DNA of 64,000 nt, from contig NC_134358.1 of NCBI RefSeq assembly GCF_048569485.1, positions 237,667,404 to 237,731,403 on the forward strand. Reading direction: 5' to 3'. Within the stretch, counting starts at the first letter, position 1. Each line of letters opens with the position of its first letter. This document shows, piece after piece, positions 46,701 to 58,789 of this stretch. The stretch is from Anomaloglossus baeobatrachus. Taxonomy: Eukaryota; Chordata; Amphibia; Anura; Aromobatidae. A model generated the notes under the pieces. That model saw only the letters and a program-made list of their open reading frames with translations, was not told the origin of the DNA and ran no database searches. The position numbers and the translations under genes were made by a program.

Positions 46701-49170
46701 GATGTGGGACCCTATACCAGAGATGATGTCCTCCACCCAACTTTCAAAAAGCTGTAAGGGTCATCAGTAGAGATGGGTAGTCGAGCTGAGCTATCAGACG
46801 GTCACCTCTGTAGCTGTAGTGTCATTATTCGTATGGTTCCAATGTGTAAATTAAAAAAGTGCACGTTTGTTATAATGTCCAAGATGGGAACCATGATGTG
46901 GACAAAATAACAAAATAGGGAACATGATAGGAGACATATCTACAATACATACATTATTCTTATCTATCTAATATGATGACAACAGCTCTCCAGACCCGCA
47001 TCCCACCACAAGGACCACTCCTGTCTAATCCCTGAAGAATGAAATCATCCTCAGTAACAAAGTGAGGGGGCTAAGCGCCTCCTTTGATCTCAGAGTATAG
47101 ACTCCCGGGAAAGAGTGCTGCTCAAACTGTTGGGGTGCAGATGTGGGACCCTATACCAGAGATGATGTCCTCCACCCAACTTTCAAAAAGCTGTAAGGGT
47201 CATCAGTAGAGATGGGTAGTCGAGCTGAGCTATCAGACGGTCACCTCTGTAGCTGTAGTGTCATTATTCGTATGGTTCCAATGTGTAAATTAAAAAAGTG
47301 CACGTTTGTTATAAGGTCCAAGATGGGAACCATGATGTGGATAAAATAACAAAATAGGGAACATGATAGGAGACATATCTAAAATACATACATTATTCTT
47401 ATCTATCTAATATGATGACAACAGCTCTCCAGACCCGCATCCCACCACAAGGACCACTCCTGTCTAATCCCTGAAGAATGAAATCATCCTCAGTATAAAG
47501 TGAGGGGGCTAAGCGCCTCCTTTGATCTCAGAGTATAGACTCCCGGGAAAGAGTGCTGCTCAAACTGTTGGGGTGCAGATGTGGGACCCTATACCAGAGA
47601 TGATGTCCTCCACCCAACTTTCAAAAAGCTGTAAGGGTCATCAGTAGAGATGGGTAGTCGAGCTGAGCTATCAGACGGTCACCTCTGTAGCTGTAGTGTC
47701 ATTATTCGTATGGTTCCAATGTGTAAATTAAACAAGTGCTCGTTTGTTATAAGGTCCAAGATGGGAACCATGATGTGGACAAAATAACAAAATAGGGAAC
47801 ATGATAGGAGACATATCTACAATACATACATTATTCTTATCTATCTAATATGATGACAACAGCTCTCCAGACCCGCATCCCACCACAAGAACCACTCCTG
47901 TCTAATCCCTGAAGAATGAAATCATCCTCAGTAACAAAGTGAGGGGGCTAAGCGCCTCCTTTAATCTCAGAGTATAGACTCCCGGGAAAGAGTGCTGCTC
48001 AAACTGTTGGGGTGCAGATGTGGGACCCTATACCAGAGATGATGTCCTCCACCCAACTTTCAAAAAGCTGTAAGGGTCATCAGTAGAGATGGGTAGTCGA
48101 GCTGAGCTATCAGACGGTCACCTCTGTAGCTGTAGTGTCATTATTCGTATGGTTCCAATGTGTAAATTAAAAAAGTGCACGTTTGTTATAATGTCCAAGA
48201 TGGGAACCATGATGTGGACAAAATAACAAAATAGGGAACATGATAGGAGACATATCTACAATACATACATTATTCTTACCTATCTAATATGATGACAACA
48301 GCTCTCCAGACCCGAATCCCACCACAAGGACCACTCCTGTCTAATCCCTGAAGAATGAAATCATCCTCAGTAACAAAGTGAGGGGGCTCAGCGCCTCCTT
48401 TGATCTCAGAGTATAGACTCCCGGGAAAGAGTGCTGCTCAAACTGTTGGGGTGCAGATGTGGGACCCTATACCAGAGATGATGTCCTCCACCCAACTTTC
48501 AAAAAGCTGTAAGGGTCATCAGTAGAGATGGGTAGTCGAGCTGAGCTATCAGACGGTCACCTCTGTAGCTGTAGTGTCATTATTCGTATGGTTCCAATGT
48601 GTAAATTAAAAAAAGTGCACGTTTGTTATAATGTCCAAGATGGGAACCATGATGTGGACAAAATAACAAAATAGGGAACATGATAGGAGACATATCTACA
48701 ATACATACATTATTCTTATCTATCTAATATGATGACAACAGCTTTCCAGACCCGCATCCCACCACAAGGACCACTCCTGTCTAATCCCTGAAGAATGAAA
48801 TCATCCTCAGTAACAAAGTGAGGGGGCTAAGCGCCTCCTTTGATCTCAGAGTATAGACTCCCGGGAAAGAGTGCTGCTCAAACTGTTGGGGTGCAGATGT
48901 GGGACCCTATACCAGAGATGATGTCCTCCACCCAACTTTCAAAAAGCTGTAAGGGTCATCAGTAGAGATGGGTAGTCGAGCTGAGCTATCAGACGGTCAC
49001 CTCTGTAGCTGTAGTGTCATTATTCGTATGGTTCCAATGTGTAAATTAAACAAGTGCTCGTTTGTTATAAGGTCCAAGATGGGAACCATGATGTGGACAA
49101 AATAACAAAATAGGGAACATGATAGGAGACATATCTACAATACATACATTATTCTTATCTATCTAATATA
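28761..49170 (+). repeat. 439-bp satellite array, main block
   Basis: Measured between successive TCTACAATACATACATT landmarks (28767 to 49133), the block holds 46 monomers of about 439 bp and one short 173-bp monomer (29206-29378). Most units differ by 1-2% or less. Recurrent variants include AAAAAAGTGCACG versus AAACAAGTGCTCG, AACAAAGTGAGG versus a 2-bp shorter ATAAAGTGAGG, CAGCTCTCC versus CAGCTTTCC, and CCCGCATCC versus CCCGAATCC. Variants recur at about 1,317 bp (three monomers) and at about 7.0-7.5 kb (16-17 monomers), so there is higher-order structure. Units have no coding capacity. The array ends at about 49170 in TATCTAATA, where hAT sequence begins. Confidence 0.97.
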
Positions 49171-49180
49171 ATAATAATTT

Positions 49181-50200
49181 GCATCAAGCACATTCAAAAA
49201 TACGCCATACTTAACCATCCCCAGGATGACACCGGGGTAGGTAGCAAAGTCTTTGCTGAACCATGACTTGTTCATCTTGGCTCCTTTTAAAAACAATGTA
49301 AGCAAGGGTTACTCCAAGCGGAGTCTCCCTTTTTTTTCCAAAAATTGGGCCACACAGACACCCCATCAGTGGCAGCACTTGTGCCCTAGTTGCAAACAGG
49401 ATGTTTTGATTTGCATCAAGCACATTCAAAAATACGCCATACTTAACTGTCCCCAGGATGACACCGGGGTAGGTAGCAAAGTCTTTCCTGATCCCAGCTC
49501 TGTTCATCTTGGCTTCTTTTAAAAACAATGTAAGCAAGGGTTACTCCAAGCGGAGTCTCCCTTTTTTCCAAAAATTGTGCCCCACACACACCCACCCATT
49601 CAGTGGCAGCACTTGTGCCCTAGTTGTACACTTCACAGCTAGATTTGCATCAAGCACATTCAAAAATACGCCATACTTAACTGTCCCCAGGATGACACCG
49701 GGGTAGGTAGCAAAGTCTTTCCTGATCCCAGCTCTGTTCATCTTGGCTTCTTTTAAAAACAATGTAAGCAAGGGTTACTCCAAGCGGAGTCTCCCTTTTT
49801 TCCAAAAATTGTGCCCCACACACACCCACCCATTCAGTGGCAGCACTTGTGCCCTAGTTGTACACTTCACAGCTAGATTTGCATCAAGCACATTCAAAAA
49901 TACGCCATACTTAACCGTCCCCAGGATGACACCGGGGTAGGTAGCAAAGTCTTTGCTGAACCATGACTTGTTCATCTTGGCTTCTTTTAAAAACAATGTA
50001 CGCAAGGGTTACTCCAAGCGGAGTCTCCCTTTTTTCCAAAAATTGTGCCCCACACACACCCACCCATTCAGTGGCAGCACTTGTGCCCTAGTTGTACACT
50101 TCACAGCTAAATTTGCATCAAGCACATTCCAAATCCACAAGCATTTACTCTCCCCAGGATGACACAGGGGTAGTAAATTCCTGGTGGATCCATGACTTGT
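49181..50200 (-). repeat. 234-bp tandem array at the hAT 3' end
   Basis: GCATCAAGCACATTC starts units at 49181, 49413, 49647, 49881 and 50115, giving spacings of 232, 234, 234 and 234 bp; the fifth is partial and merges into the transposase C-terminus. Read on the minus strand, each unit contains KMNKSWFSKDFATYPGVILG-like or KMNRAGIRKDFATYPG-like sequence, related to the last residues of the transposase frame (KMNKSWIHQEFTTP). So the array grew from the end of the coding region and 3' UTR. Confidence 0.9.
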
Positions 50201-52621
50201 TCATTTTGATGAACGTTAGTCTGTCCACATTGTCACTGGACAGACGCGTGCGCTTATCTGTCAGCACACACCCAGCAGCACTGAAGACACGTTCAGAGAC
50301 AACGCTGGCAGCTGGACACGACAAAATCTCCAAGGCGTAACTGGAGAGCTCTGGCCATTTTTCTAGATTTGAAGCCCAAAATGAGCAAGGCTCCATTTGC
50401 AAAGTCATGGCATCGATGTTCATTTGGAGATACTCCTGTATCATCCTCTCCAGCCGTTGACTATGTGTCAGACTTGTTGTCTCTGGTGGCCTTGCAAAGG
50501 AGGGTCTAAAAAAATTATGAAAAGATTCCATAAAATTGCTGTTACCAGCACCAGATAAAGTCCTACTGGTACGGGTAGACTGTTGAAGATGACAAGACCG
50601 TCCCATGTTTGTCAAGTTACAACTGGGAGATTCACTCCCTGCGCCTGCACGGTTGTTTGGTGGAAAGGCCGAGCTAAGATCGAGTAACAGCTTCTGCTGA
50701 TACTCCTGCATACGTGTGTCCCTTTCTATGGCTGGAATTATGTCACAAAATTTGGACTTGTACCGGGGATCTAATAGTGTGGCAATCCAGTAGTCATCAT
50801 CACTTCTAATTTGACAATACGAGGGTCATGTTGGAGGTAGCGCAACAAGAAGGCACTCATGTGTCTTGCGCAGCCATGCGGACCAAGTCCACGCTGTGTT
50901 TGTGGCATAGAGGTGCTACCCGTTCTTTCTTCCTCTGACATCTCCCCCCTACCTCTTTCAACTGAAATTTGACCAAGGTCTCCCTCATCCGCTGAGTCTT
51001 CCATGTCCATGGACAGTTCATCCTCCATTTCTTCATGTTCTCCTGCACCTTCCTCAATATTTCGCCTGCTACTATGCGCCCTTGTTGATCCCTGTCCCCC
51101 ATGGTCCCATGCCTGCTGCGTTGGTGATGATGAACGTCTGGACCTTGGTGATGTTGTTGTCCCTTGCGCATATGAATCCTCCTGTAGTTCCTCCCCTTCC
51201 TGTTGTCCCACCCCCTGACTCCGAATAGTGTTTAGCGTGTGCTCCAGCATGTAAATGACTGGAATTGTCATGCTGATAATGGCATTGTCAGCGCTAAACA
51301 TATTCGTCGCCATGTCGAAACTGTGCAGAAGGGTGCATAGGTCCTTGATCTGAGACCACTCCATCAGGGTGATCTGCCCCACCTCTGCATCTCGTTGGCC
51401 CAGGCTATACGTCATGACGTATTGCACCAGGGCTCGGCGGTGCTGCCACAGTCGCTGTAACATGTGGAGAGTCGAATTCCAGCGTGTCGGCACATCGCAT
51501 TTCAGGCGATGAACCGGCAGGCCGAAAGACTTCTGGAGCGATGCAAGTCGCTCAGCTGCGGCGCTTGAACGGTGGAAGTGAGCAGACAGTTTTCGTGCCC
51601 TGGTCAGAAGGCCATCTAGGCCAGGATAGTGTGTTAAAAATTGCTGGACAACAAGGTTCAACACGTGAGCCATACAAGGTACGTGTGTCACCTTGCCCAG
51701 GCGAAGGGCCGCACCCAGGTTTGCAGCATTGTCGCACACGGCCTTACCAGGCTGCAGGTTGAGTGGAGACAACCATTTATTAAACTCGGACCGCAGAGCT
51801 GACCACAACTCCTCAGCTGTGTGACTCTTATTCCCAAGACATGTCAAGCTAAAGACCGCCTGATGACGTTGCGCTCTGCTGCCAGCATAGTAATGAGGGG
51901 TGCGTGATTCCTTCTGCGCAGTGAGAACGCTGGTGGCCTGACCAGGCATGCTTGGGGCGGAGGTGGAGGACACAGATGAGGTGGAGGAGGCAGAAGCAGT
52001 GGCGGAACTTGGACAGACAGAGGATTGACACACAAGTCGTGGGGACGGCAAGACTTGTGCAGCAGACCCTTCACCATCTATCACCATAGTTACCCAGTGC
52101 CCAGTCAGCGACATGTAACGTCCCTCTCCATGCTTACTGGTCCAAGTATCGGTGGTGAAATGCACCCGTTCACACACAGAGTTTCTCAAGGAAGCGGTGA
52201 TGTTGTGTGCGACATGCTGGTGTAGTGCGGGCACACCTTTCTTAGAGAAGTAGTGGCGACTAGGCATCTGGTACTGGGGAACAGCGACAGACATAAGGTC
52301 TCTAAAATCCTGTGTGCCCACTAGGCGGAAAGGCAGCATTTCGGTAGCCAAGAGCTTACAGAGGGATAGAATCAACCTCTTAGCTTTGTCATGGGTCGCA
52401 GGAAATGGCCTTTTATTTGACCACATCTGAGGGACAGAGATCTGGCTGCTGTGTGTAGACGGTGTTGAGTAGGGTGTCCCTGGAAAAATGCAGGTTTGTG
52501 AGGAAAGTGCAGGCGGAGACATGATGTTGCCTTCATCCAACGTTGGTGCTATCGATGTCTGAGATAGCTGTACACACTCACTTGTTTCCCCTTCCAAACC
52601 AACTGACGACCTACCAAGCAA
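50145..52621 (-). pseudogene. hAT transposase, one frameshift, N-terminus lost
   Basis: Two overlapping-style frames form one hAT transposase, the cut-and-paste DDE recombinase. Frame one (52621-50771) has FTTDTWTS with the first catalytic Asp, VCDNAANLGAAL with the second, CMAHVLNLVVQ (the C-x2-H signature) and DVPTRWNSTLHML. Frame two (50711-50145) has the C-terminal dimerisation domain: CPAASVVSERVFSAAG and LTDKRTRLSSDNVDRL. The frame changes by one position near 50800, after KLEV, and continuing sequence DDDYWIATLLDPRY is readable there. The usual N-terminal BED finger is absent. Length without it is about 825 codons. The copy is inactive. Confidence 0.88.
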
Positions 52622-52635
52622 ACTGCCTGTTGTGG

Positions 52636-53094
52636 TTACAGTGGTGGAAGTTGTGCATGGAAAACCAGAGAGGGCCGGGCTATAAAGACTTCGGCCTCCA
52701 GGCCCAGTTCATAAATTAAACCATAGCCCCGGCGGACATCAAACCGCCTCACCTGCCCTTCATACAGCGGGCCCCGGACACGGAAGGTCGCTTGTCTCAG
52801 GCTCTCCTTCTCCCGGATTGCACGGGCCACCAACTCCGCCTTCTTCCTTTCCCTCTCCTCGATTTCTGGGCCCAACGGTACCGGCTCCCTATCCCAGTAT
52901 GGTGCTGCTGCGAGCTCCGGCGCACGGGTCGGGCCCCGCGAGACCTGTTGGACACTGCCCACTGCTGGTGATCTGGGCCGAAGGTCCCGCGGTGACTTGG
53001 CCTTGGACGCCGCCTTGCAGCGACAACCCGGCGCAACCTCAGCCGAGGTATGGGGGATGAGCACAGGGGCTTTCTTCTGCTGGGCCTTTTTCAC
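52636..53094 (-). mobile_element. Fossil LTR-element ORF with cold-shock-like segment
   Basis: A 152-codon frame in the interior of the partial copy. After a basic start (KKAQQKKAP) and a charged helical stretch (EIEERERKKAELVARAIREK) it reads EGQVRRFDVRRGYGLI ... AEVFIARPSLV. This follows the cold-shock domain pattern of CspA, YB-1 and Lin28 (G-V-K-W-F-N-V-x-x-G-Y-G-F-I ... D-V-F-V-H), including both RNP-like motifs, though the tryptophan is replaced. Cold-shock domains bind single-stranded RNA or DNA. The match is by eye. The element is a broken fossil. Confidence 0.5.
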
Positions 53095-53102
53095 GAAGCG
53101 GT

Positions 53103-53540
53103 CTATCGGCTCCGGCTCGGGGAATCTCGGGCTCCGGTTACAGGTCGGTCCGCCTGGGCGGACATGCTGGGTATCGCTACCGGTTGCGGTGGTAGCGGGC
53201 CTAGTGGCGGGGTCACGGCATCTGGGACGGGTAGCGAGGAAGGCAGCAGGGCGAGGGGGTTCAGACCGGGTCCCGCAGCCACGATGACCGGCCCACTAGG
53301 GGTACCGGGGCGTGGGTCACTCACCCTCTCTTCCGCAACTCCCTCCTCGCGTCTCCGCACGGTCGCTATGACCTCCGTTATGTCGGTCTCCCATTCCTCC
53401 AAGAGGAGCTGCATCTTGACCTGCAGCCTCTGATAGAGCTGCGTGGTCCGGATCTCCACCCACGCCGCTGTTCCAGGCGCGGGGGCTACAGTGCTTCGAG
53501 ACGGCATGTACATCTTGCTGGCGGCCTCTCCCAGGAACAA
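53103..53540 (-). mobile_element. Fossil LTR-element ORF, gag-position module
   Basis: A 145-codon frame related to the first module of the ORF at 25791-26867: PAPGTAAWVEIRTTQLY, MQLLLEEWETDI and DPRPGTP align with PAPGTATWLRDRT, MQLLLEEWETDM and DPRPCIP. A Pro-rich tail follows. Function unknown; part of a broken element. Confidence 0.6.
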
Positions 53541-53813
53541 GATGGCTGCAGGGTCCTGGCGTCCCTGCCTTTATAGCCGCGCTCACATGCGACCGGCCGC
53601 CATTTCGTCCCCCCTAGTTTCTTTTCCGGCTCCTCCTCTATTGGGGCGGGGTTTTGGCCTTCGCGCCTCTACTACTCGAGGAGACGCTCGAGCGGGAACT
53701 CTTCGCGCCCAAGATGGCGGCTTCGGCAAATTTTCAGCCGGACACCTCCGGCAATAACAAGGCGCACCTCTACTCAATTGCAGAGCGGTGAGATCCTGTT
53801 CGTGACGCCAAGT

Positions 53814-55004
53814 TGTCGCTGGCGAAGGAGGGGACGCTGCGCTCTCCCACTGCTCGGGTCCGGCCGCTGGTGCTGCTGCTCGGTGGTGGCTCGAGCGGTG
53901 GGCCGGATTCTGGGGACTCGAGCGGCGCTCCTCGCCCGTGAGTGAAAAGGGGGATTTGGATTGATTGTGGGGATTTATTGTCCGTGACGCCACCCACGGC
54001 TGTGGTGATAATGGTGACACCACCGCTGCTCTGGACGGGGATCCCGGGAGCGGTGACAGGGAGCAGCTTTGTTGTTAGTTCTCCCCTCCGTGGGTAGGGG
54101 GTTGGTTGTCCCGGGGCCCGGTGATGGGGGAGGGATGGATGGCAGGCGGGTTACAGGGCCTGGCGGGGTGCAGGGTCGCAGGGGCAGCGCTGTGCCGCAC
54201 GGCACGGTGGTACTCACTCAGCCCAATGATGAAGACACAGTTCTCGGTAAAACACTCGGCTGGATGGACGGGTCCCACAGACGGCTGCGGTGTTGTTTCT
54301 CCCGGCAGGTTGATGGTGACTGCCTTTCCCTGCACCTAAGTACAGTTGATGGTTCCGATGGGTTCCCACCGGTAACCCACTCCCCAGCTTGGATATGGGC
54401 TGGAGGAGCCCCTCTTTGCCCGCAGGCGCTGGCCCTGAGAAACGGTTGCCTTGGCGGTGGCGGTGTCTCCCTCTGTTGGTTGGACTGTTGCCTTTTGTCG
54501 GGACTTGACTGTTTGGAAACCCAGGAGGTCCCCTTCACTAACGGATTCGGCAAATTCACGGTGACTCCTAGCCTTGCCGGGGTCCGAAAAGCCCCTGCCA
54601 GATGGTGCTGGCTTCTCTTTGTGTACCGGTCCGGTACCGCCGGGCCACCGCCCGTCCACGGTCCTTACAGTAACTCGGATAGGCCACTCCTGCAGACGGT
54701 CACCACCGTCTGCCAACCTTGCTGATCTGTCCGGGCCACACACCCGGACCAACTTCAGGCTGCTCTTTTACTACTTTCCTCCTTCTACTTCAACCTCCAC
54801 AACTAATCTGCCTGGTTTTCCCGCCTCCAGGACTGTGAACTCCTCGGTGGGCGGGACCAACCGCCTGGCCCACCCCCTAGTGTGGACATCAGCCCCTGGA
54901 GGAAGGCAACAAGGGTTTTGTGTCTGACTTCGGTGTGCCTGCTGGGAGTGTGGGGTGTTGTGGGTGTTGTGCTCTGTGGCCCCTGGCTTGTCCAGGGCGC
55001 CACA
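53814..55004 (-). repeat. LTR of the partial copy
   Basis: A 1,191-bp LTR on the minus strand, TGTGGCGCCCTGGACAAGCC at its start (55004) and TG...CA ends, matching the LTRs at 24251 and 27534 through most of its length with many differences. Confidence 0.8.
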
Positions 55005-55148
55005 CATCGCCCGCTTGGCCACGCCTTTAACCCCGAATTCAAACGAAGCCCCTACTCCCAGGTGACTGCTGCACTCCCAGGAATCCACACCGGCAACCCA
55101 GCCCAGACATAACCTTGCGATGCTGGGATCATGACGGAGCCGGCGTAC

Positions 55149-55224
55149 GCTGGTAACCATAATACACATCGGGTAACTATGGGAAGCGCTTCCCTTAGTT
55201 ACCCGATGTGTATTATGGTAACTA
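55149..55224. repeat. Long near-perfect hairpin
   Basis: Two arms of about 36 bp meet at AGCGCT near 55190: ATAATACACATCGGGTAACT on the left and AGTTACCCGATGTGTATTAT on the right. It would form a strong RNA or cruciform hairpin. Confidence 0.92.
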
Positions 55225-55276
55225 GCTTACCCTGGCTCCCGGAACACATGTGCAGGGAGCCGGCATACGCTGACGC

Positions 55277-55470
55277 CTCGCCCGATTGGCCCCGCCCCAG
55301 CACACGTTTGCCCGCTCGGCCCCACCCCGGCACACGTTGGCCCGCTTGGCCCCGCCCCCGGTAGGCCGCTTGGCTTCGCCTCCGGCACACGTTCGCCCGC
55401 TCGGTCCCGCCTTGGCACACATTGGCCCGCTCGGCCCCGCCCCCAACGGCCCACTCGGCCCCGTCTGTGT
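55277..55470 (+). repeat. GC-rich 30-bp minisatellite
   Basis: Six to seven units of the form GCCCGCTCGGCCCCGCCCCC plus GGCACACGTTG, with lengths from about 24 to 32 bp. Several units carry GGCCCCGCCCC, resembling Sp1 boxes, and CACACGTTG. Confidence 0.85.
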
Positions 55471-55839
55471 GTAAGTTTTTTCGGTTATGTTTTTTTGGGG
55501 GGTGCGGATATTCGCTGTCAGTGCGACCGTGGTTTTCATTAACCCATACTCGACTTTTCCCAAAAGTAAGAACTTGACAGAGGAGAATGGCACAAGGACT
55601 AGAGTAATATTTCTGCACTACAACTCCCAGCATTAGTGCTGCAGTGCAGATGATAGGAATCAGAGGAGAAAAGGGCAAGGAGCAGATGAGAAAAGAAGAA
55701 GGAGGAGAAGAGACAGAGGTAAACAGGAAGGGAATGAGGAAGAGGAGCAATCCCCTGCACCTGGGGGAAGGTGGGCAGCAGCCACAGGGGGCAGCAGGGC
55801 ACAGCACTGGGGCAGCAGCCAAGGGGTACCATGGGCAGG

Positions 55840-56194
55840 CACAACACACCACACACACTGGGAACCACAAACATCGCCCTACACAGACACACACACAGAC
55901 AACGCCGCACACACACAAGACCCAACACACAAACACCGCGGCACACACAAATATATGCACATACCGCACAACACACACACATTGCACAAAACATACCTCC
56001 CCCAAAACACACACACGCACCCCACACAAACCACGCAACACACAGCACCACACACAGACAACACTGCAGACACACAGCGCTCCACAAACGCAACACACAA
56101 CGCAACACACAAATAACACCGCTCTCACACCCCCCCACACCCAGACAACACCCAGAGCATTTACATCGCCCTACACAAACACTGGCAACTACAC

Positions 56195-56195
<1 letters not shown>
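55840..56195 (+). repeat. Degenerate CA-rich tract
   Basis: A run of ACACAC mixed with short inserts (CCACACACTG, ACAACACACAAA). Long open frames across it on both strands, including cysteine-rich ones on the minus strand, reflect composition only. Confidence 0.9.

Positions 56196-56199
<4 letters not shown>

Positions 56200-56252
<53 letters not shown>
56200..56252. repeat. (AT)n microsatellite
   Basis: About 25 AT units just before the Helitron 3' end. Confidence 0.97.
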
Positions 56253-56256
<4 letters not shown>

Positions 56257-56330
56257 CAAATCATACATTAACTACACAATAAATTCTAGAATACCCGATG
56301 CGCTAGAATCGGGCCACCTTCTAGTATATA

Positions 56331-56597
56331 TATAATAATAATAATAATTTTATTCATTTATATAGCGCTATTAATTCCATAGCACTTTACATACATTGGC
56401 AACACTGTCCCCATTGGGGCTCACAATCTAGAGTCCCTATCTGTATGTCTTTGGAATGTGGGAGGAAACCGGAGTACCCGGAGGAAACCCACGCAAACAC
56501 GGGGAGAACATACAAACTCCTTGCAGATGGTGCCCTTGGTGGGATTTGAACCCAGGACCCCAGCGCTGCAAGACTGCAGTGCTAGCCACTGAGCCAC

Positions 56598-56601
<4 letters not shown>
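56331..56601 (-). mobile_element. tRNA-derived SINE
   Basis: On the minus strand it starts CACGGTGGCTCAGTGGCTAG at 56601, whose TGGCTCAGTGG fits the pol III A box, followed by GGGTTCAAATCCC as B box. The body has GGAGTTTGTATGTTCTCCCC, a conserved core typical of V-SINE/DeuSINE-type elements, and the tail is TATAAATGAATAAAATTATT with TTA repeats. It appears full-length, about 271 bp. Confidence 0.8.
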
Positions 56602-56645
<44 letters not shown>

Positions 56646-56685
56646 GCTGTGGAATTAATAGCGCTATATAAATGAATAAAATTAT

Positions 56686-56738
<53 letters not shown>
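56602..56738. repeat. AT microsatellite with a second SINE tail
   Basis: (AT)n runs at 56602-56641 and 56693-56738 surround GGAATTAATAGCGCTATATA (56651-56670), which is the 3' tail of the neighbouring SINE in the opposite orientation (plus strand, about 56645-56690). Confidence 0.85.

Positions 56739-58332
<1,594 letters not shown>

Positions 58333-58408
<76 letters not shown>
58333..58408. repeat. (TA)n microsatellite
   Basis: TA repeats with a short TGTGTG interruption. It is the right part of the tract into which the Tc1 element inserted. Confidence 0.96.
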
Positions 58409-58410
<2 letters not shown>

Positions 58411-58582
58411 ACTAAAATCTATATTACAGGTCTGGCTACCTGTCTGCCAGTGCCAGTATGAGAGGTGTAGTTAGCATTTGGGGTGACAGACTCGCTGTAA
58501 ATCACATCCCATACTGCCCCTTAATTCTCGGTAGTGCTCACATTACTGGAGCGGCGGCTGTTACTACCTAGCAACAGGCGTC

Positions 58583-58766
58583 TGTCGGAGCGTGTTGTGC
58601 GCCCCCTGCTGTATACTATTGGTTCCACACCATAGTAATGTCCACCTGCCAGAGAGTGTTCGCTCCCTGCTATATTGGTTCCACACCATTGTAATCGCCA
58701 CCTGTCAGAGCGTGTCGTGCGCCCCCTGCTGTATACTATTGGTTCCACACTATTGTAATCCTCGCT
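58583..58766. promoter_or_regulatory. Three tandem units with CTCF-like and CCAAT motifs
   Basis: Three units of about 64, 56 and 64 bp. Units one and three contain TGCGCCCCCTGCTG (58598-58611 and 58718-58731), the reverse complement of CAGCAGGGGGCGCA, a close match to the CTCF consensus; the middle unit has a degraded form. Each unit has ATTGG (58618, 58674, 58738), an inverted CCAAT box. The two CTCF-like sites are exactly 120 bp apart. They lie 190-350 bp upstream of a candidate first exon. Confidence 0.55.
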
Positions 58767-58789
58767 ACACACAGAAGCCCAGGACACGC

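Larger units (their letters stand above)
49171..52660 (-). mobile_element. hAT DNA transposon, truncated at both ends
   Basis: A minus-strand hAT element comprising a disrupted transposase (52621-50145) and a 3' tail of 234-bp tandem repeats (49181-50200). Neither terminal inverted repeat is visible. The left edge abuts the satellite and the right edge (about 52660) abuts the internal part of an LTR element. The BED-type zinc finger that usually starts such transposases is missing, in line with loss of the 5' part. Confidence 0.8.
52665..55004 (-). mobile_element. Partial copy of the same LTR family (fossil)
   Basis: A minus-strand relative of the element at 24251-28760. One LTR (53814-55004, starting TGTGGCGCCC), the same primer-site-like sequence, the internal TATA region and part of the interior are present; only one LTR is visible. 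It is clearly diverged from the other copy, so it is older. It is broken. It abuts the hAT transposon near 52660. Confidence 0.8.
55100..56324 (+). mobile_element. Helitron-like non-autonomous element
   Basis: The 3' end is Helitron-like: hairpin CCCGATGCGCTAGAATCGGG (56293-56312), then CCACCTT and CTAG (56321-56324) followed by T. Inside lie a long hairpin (55149-55224), a GC-rich 30-bp minisatellite and a CA-rich tract. The 5' end is not defined; the start given is approximate. No Rep/helicase is present. Confidence 0.5.

Noticed and set aside
28761-49170. CRISPR-like regular array
   Set aside because: Units are contiguous 439-bp satellite monomers without distinct spacers, in a vertebrate-type genome.
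55199-56271. Minus-strand 313- and 221-codon frames with cysteine/valine runs and plus-strand threonine-rich frames
   Set aside because: They cover the GC minisatellite, CA tract and AT run; peptide content is dictated by these repeats.
56331-56601. A functional tRNA gene, because of A and B boxes
   Set aside because: The boxes sit in a SINE with a long non-tRNA body and AT-rich tail; no cloverleaf of tRNA length closes.
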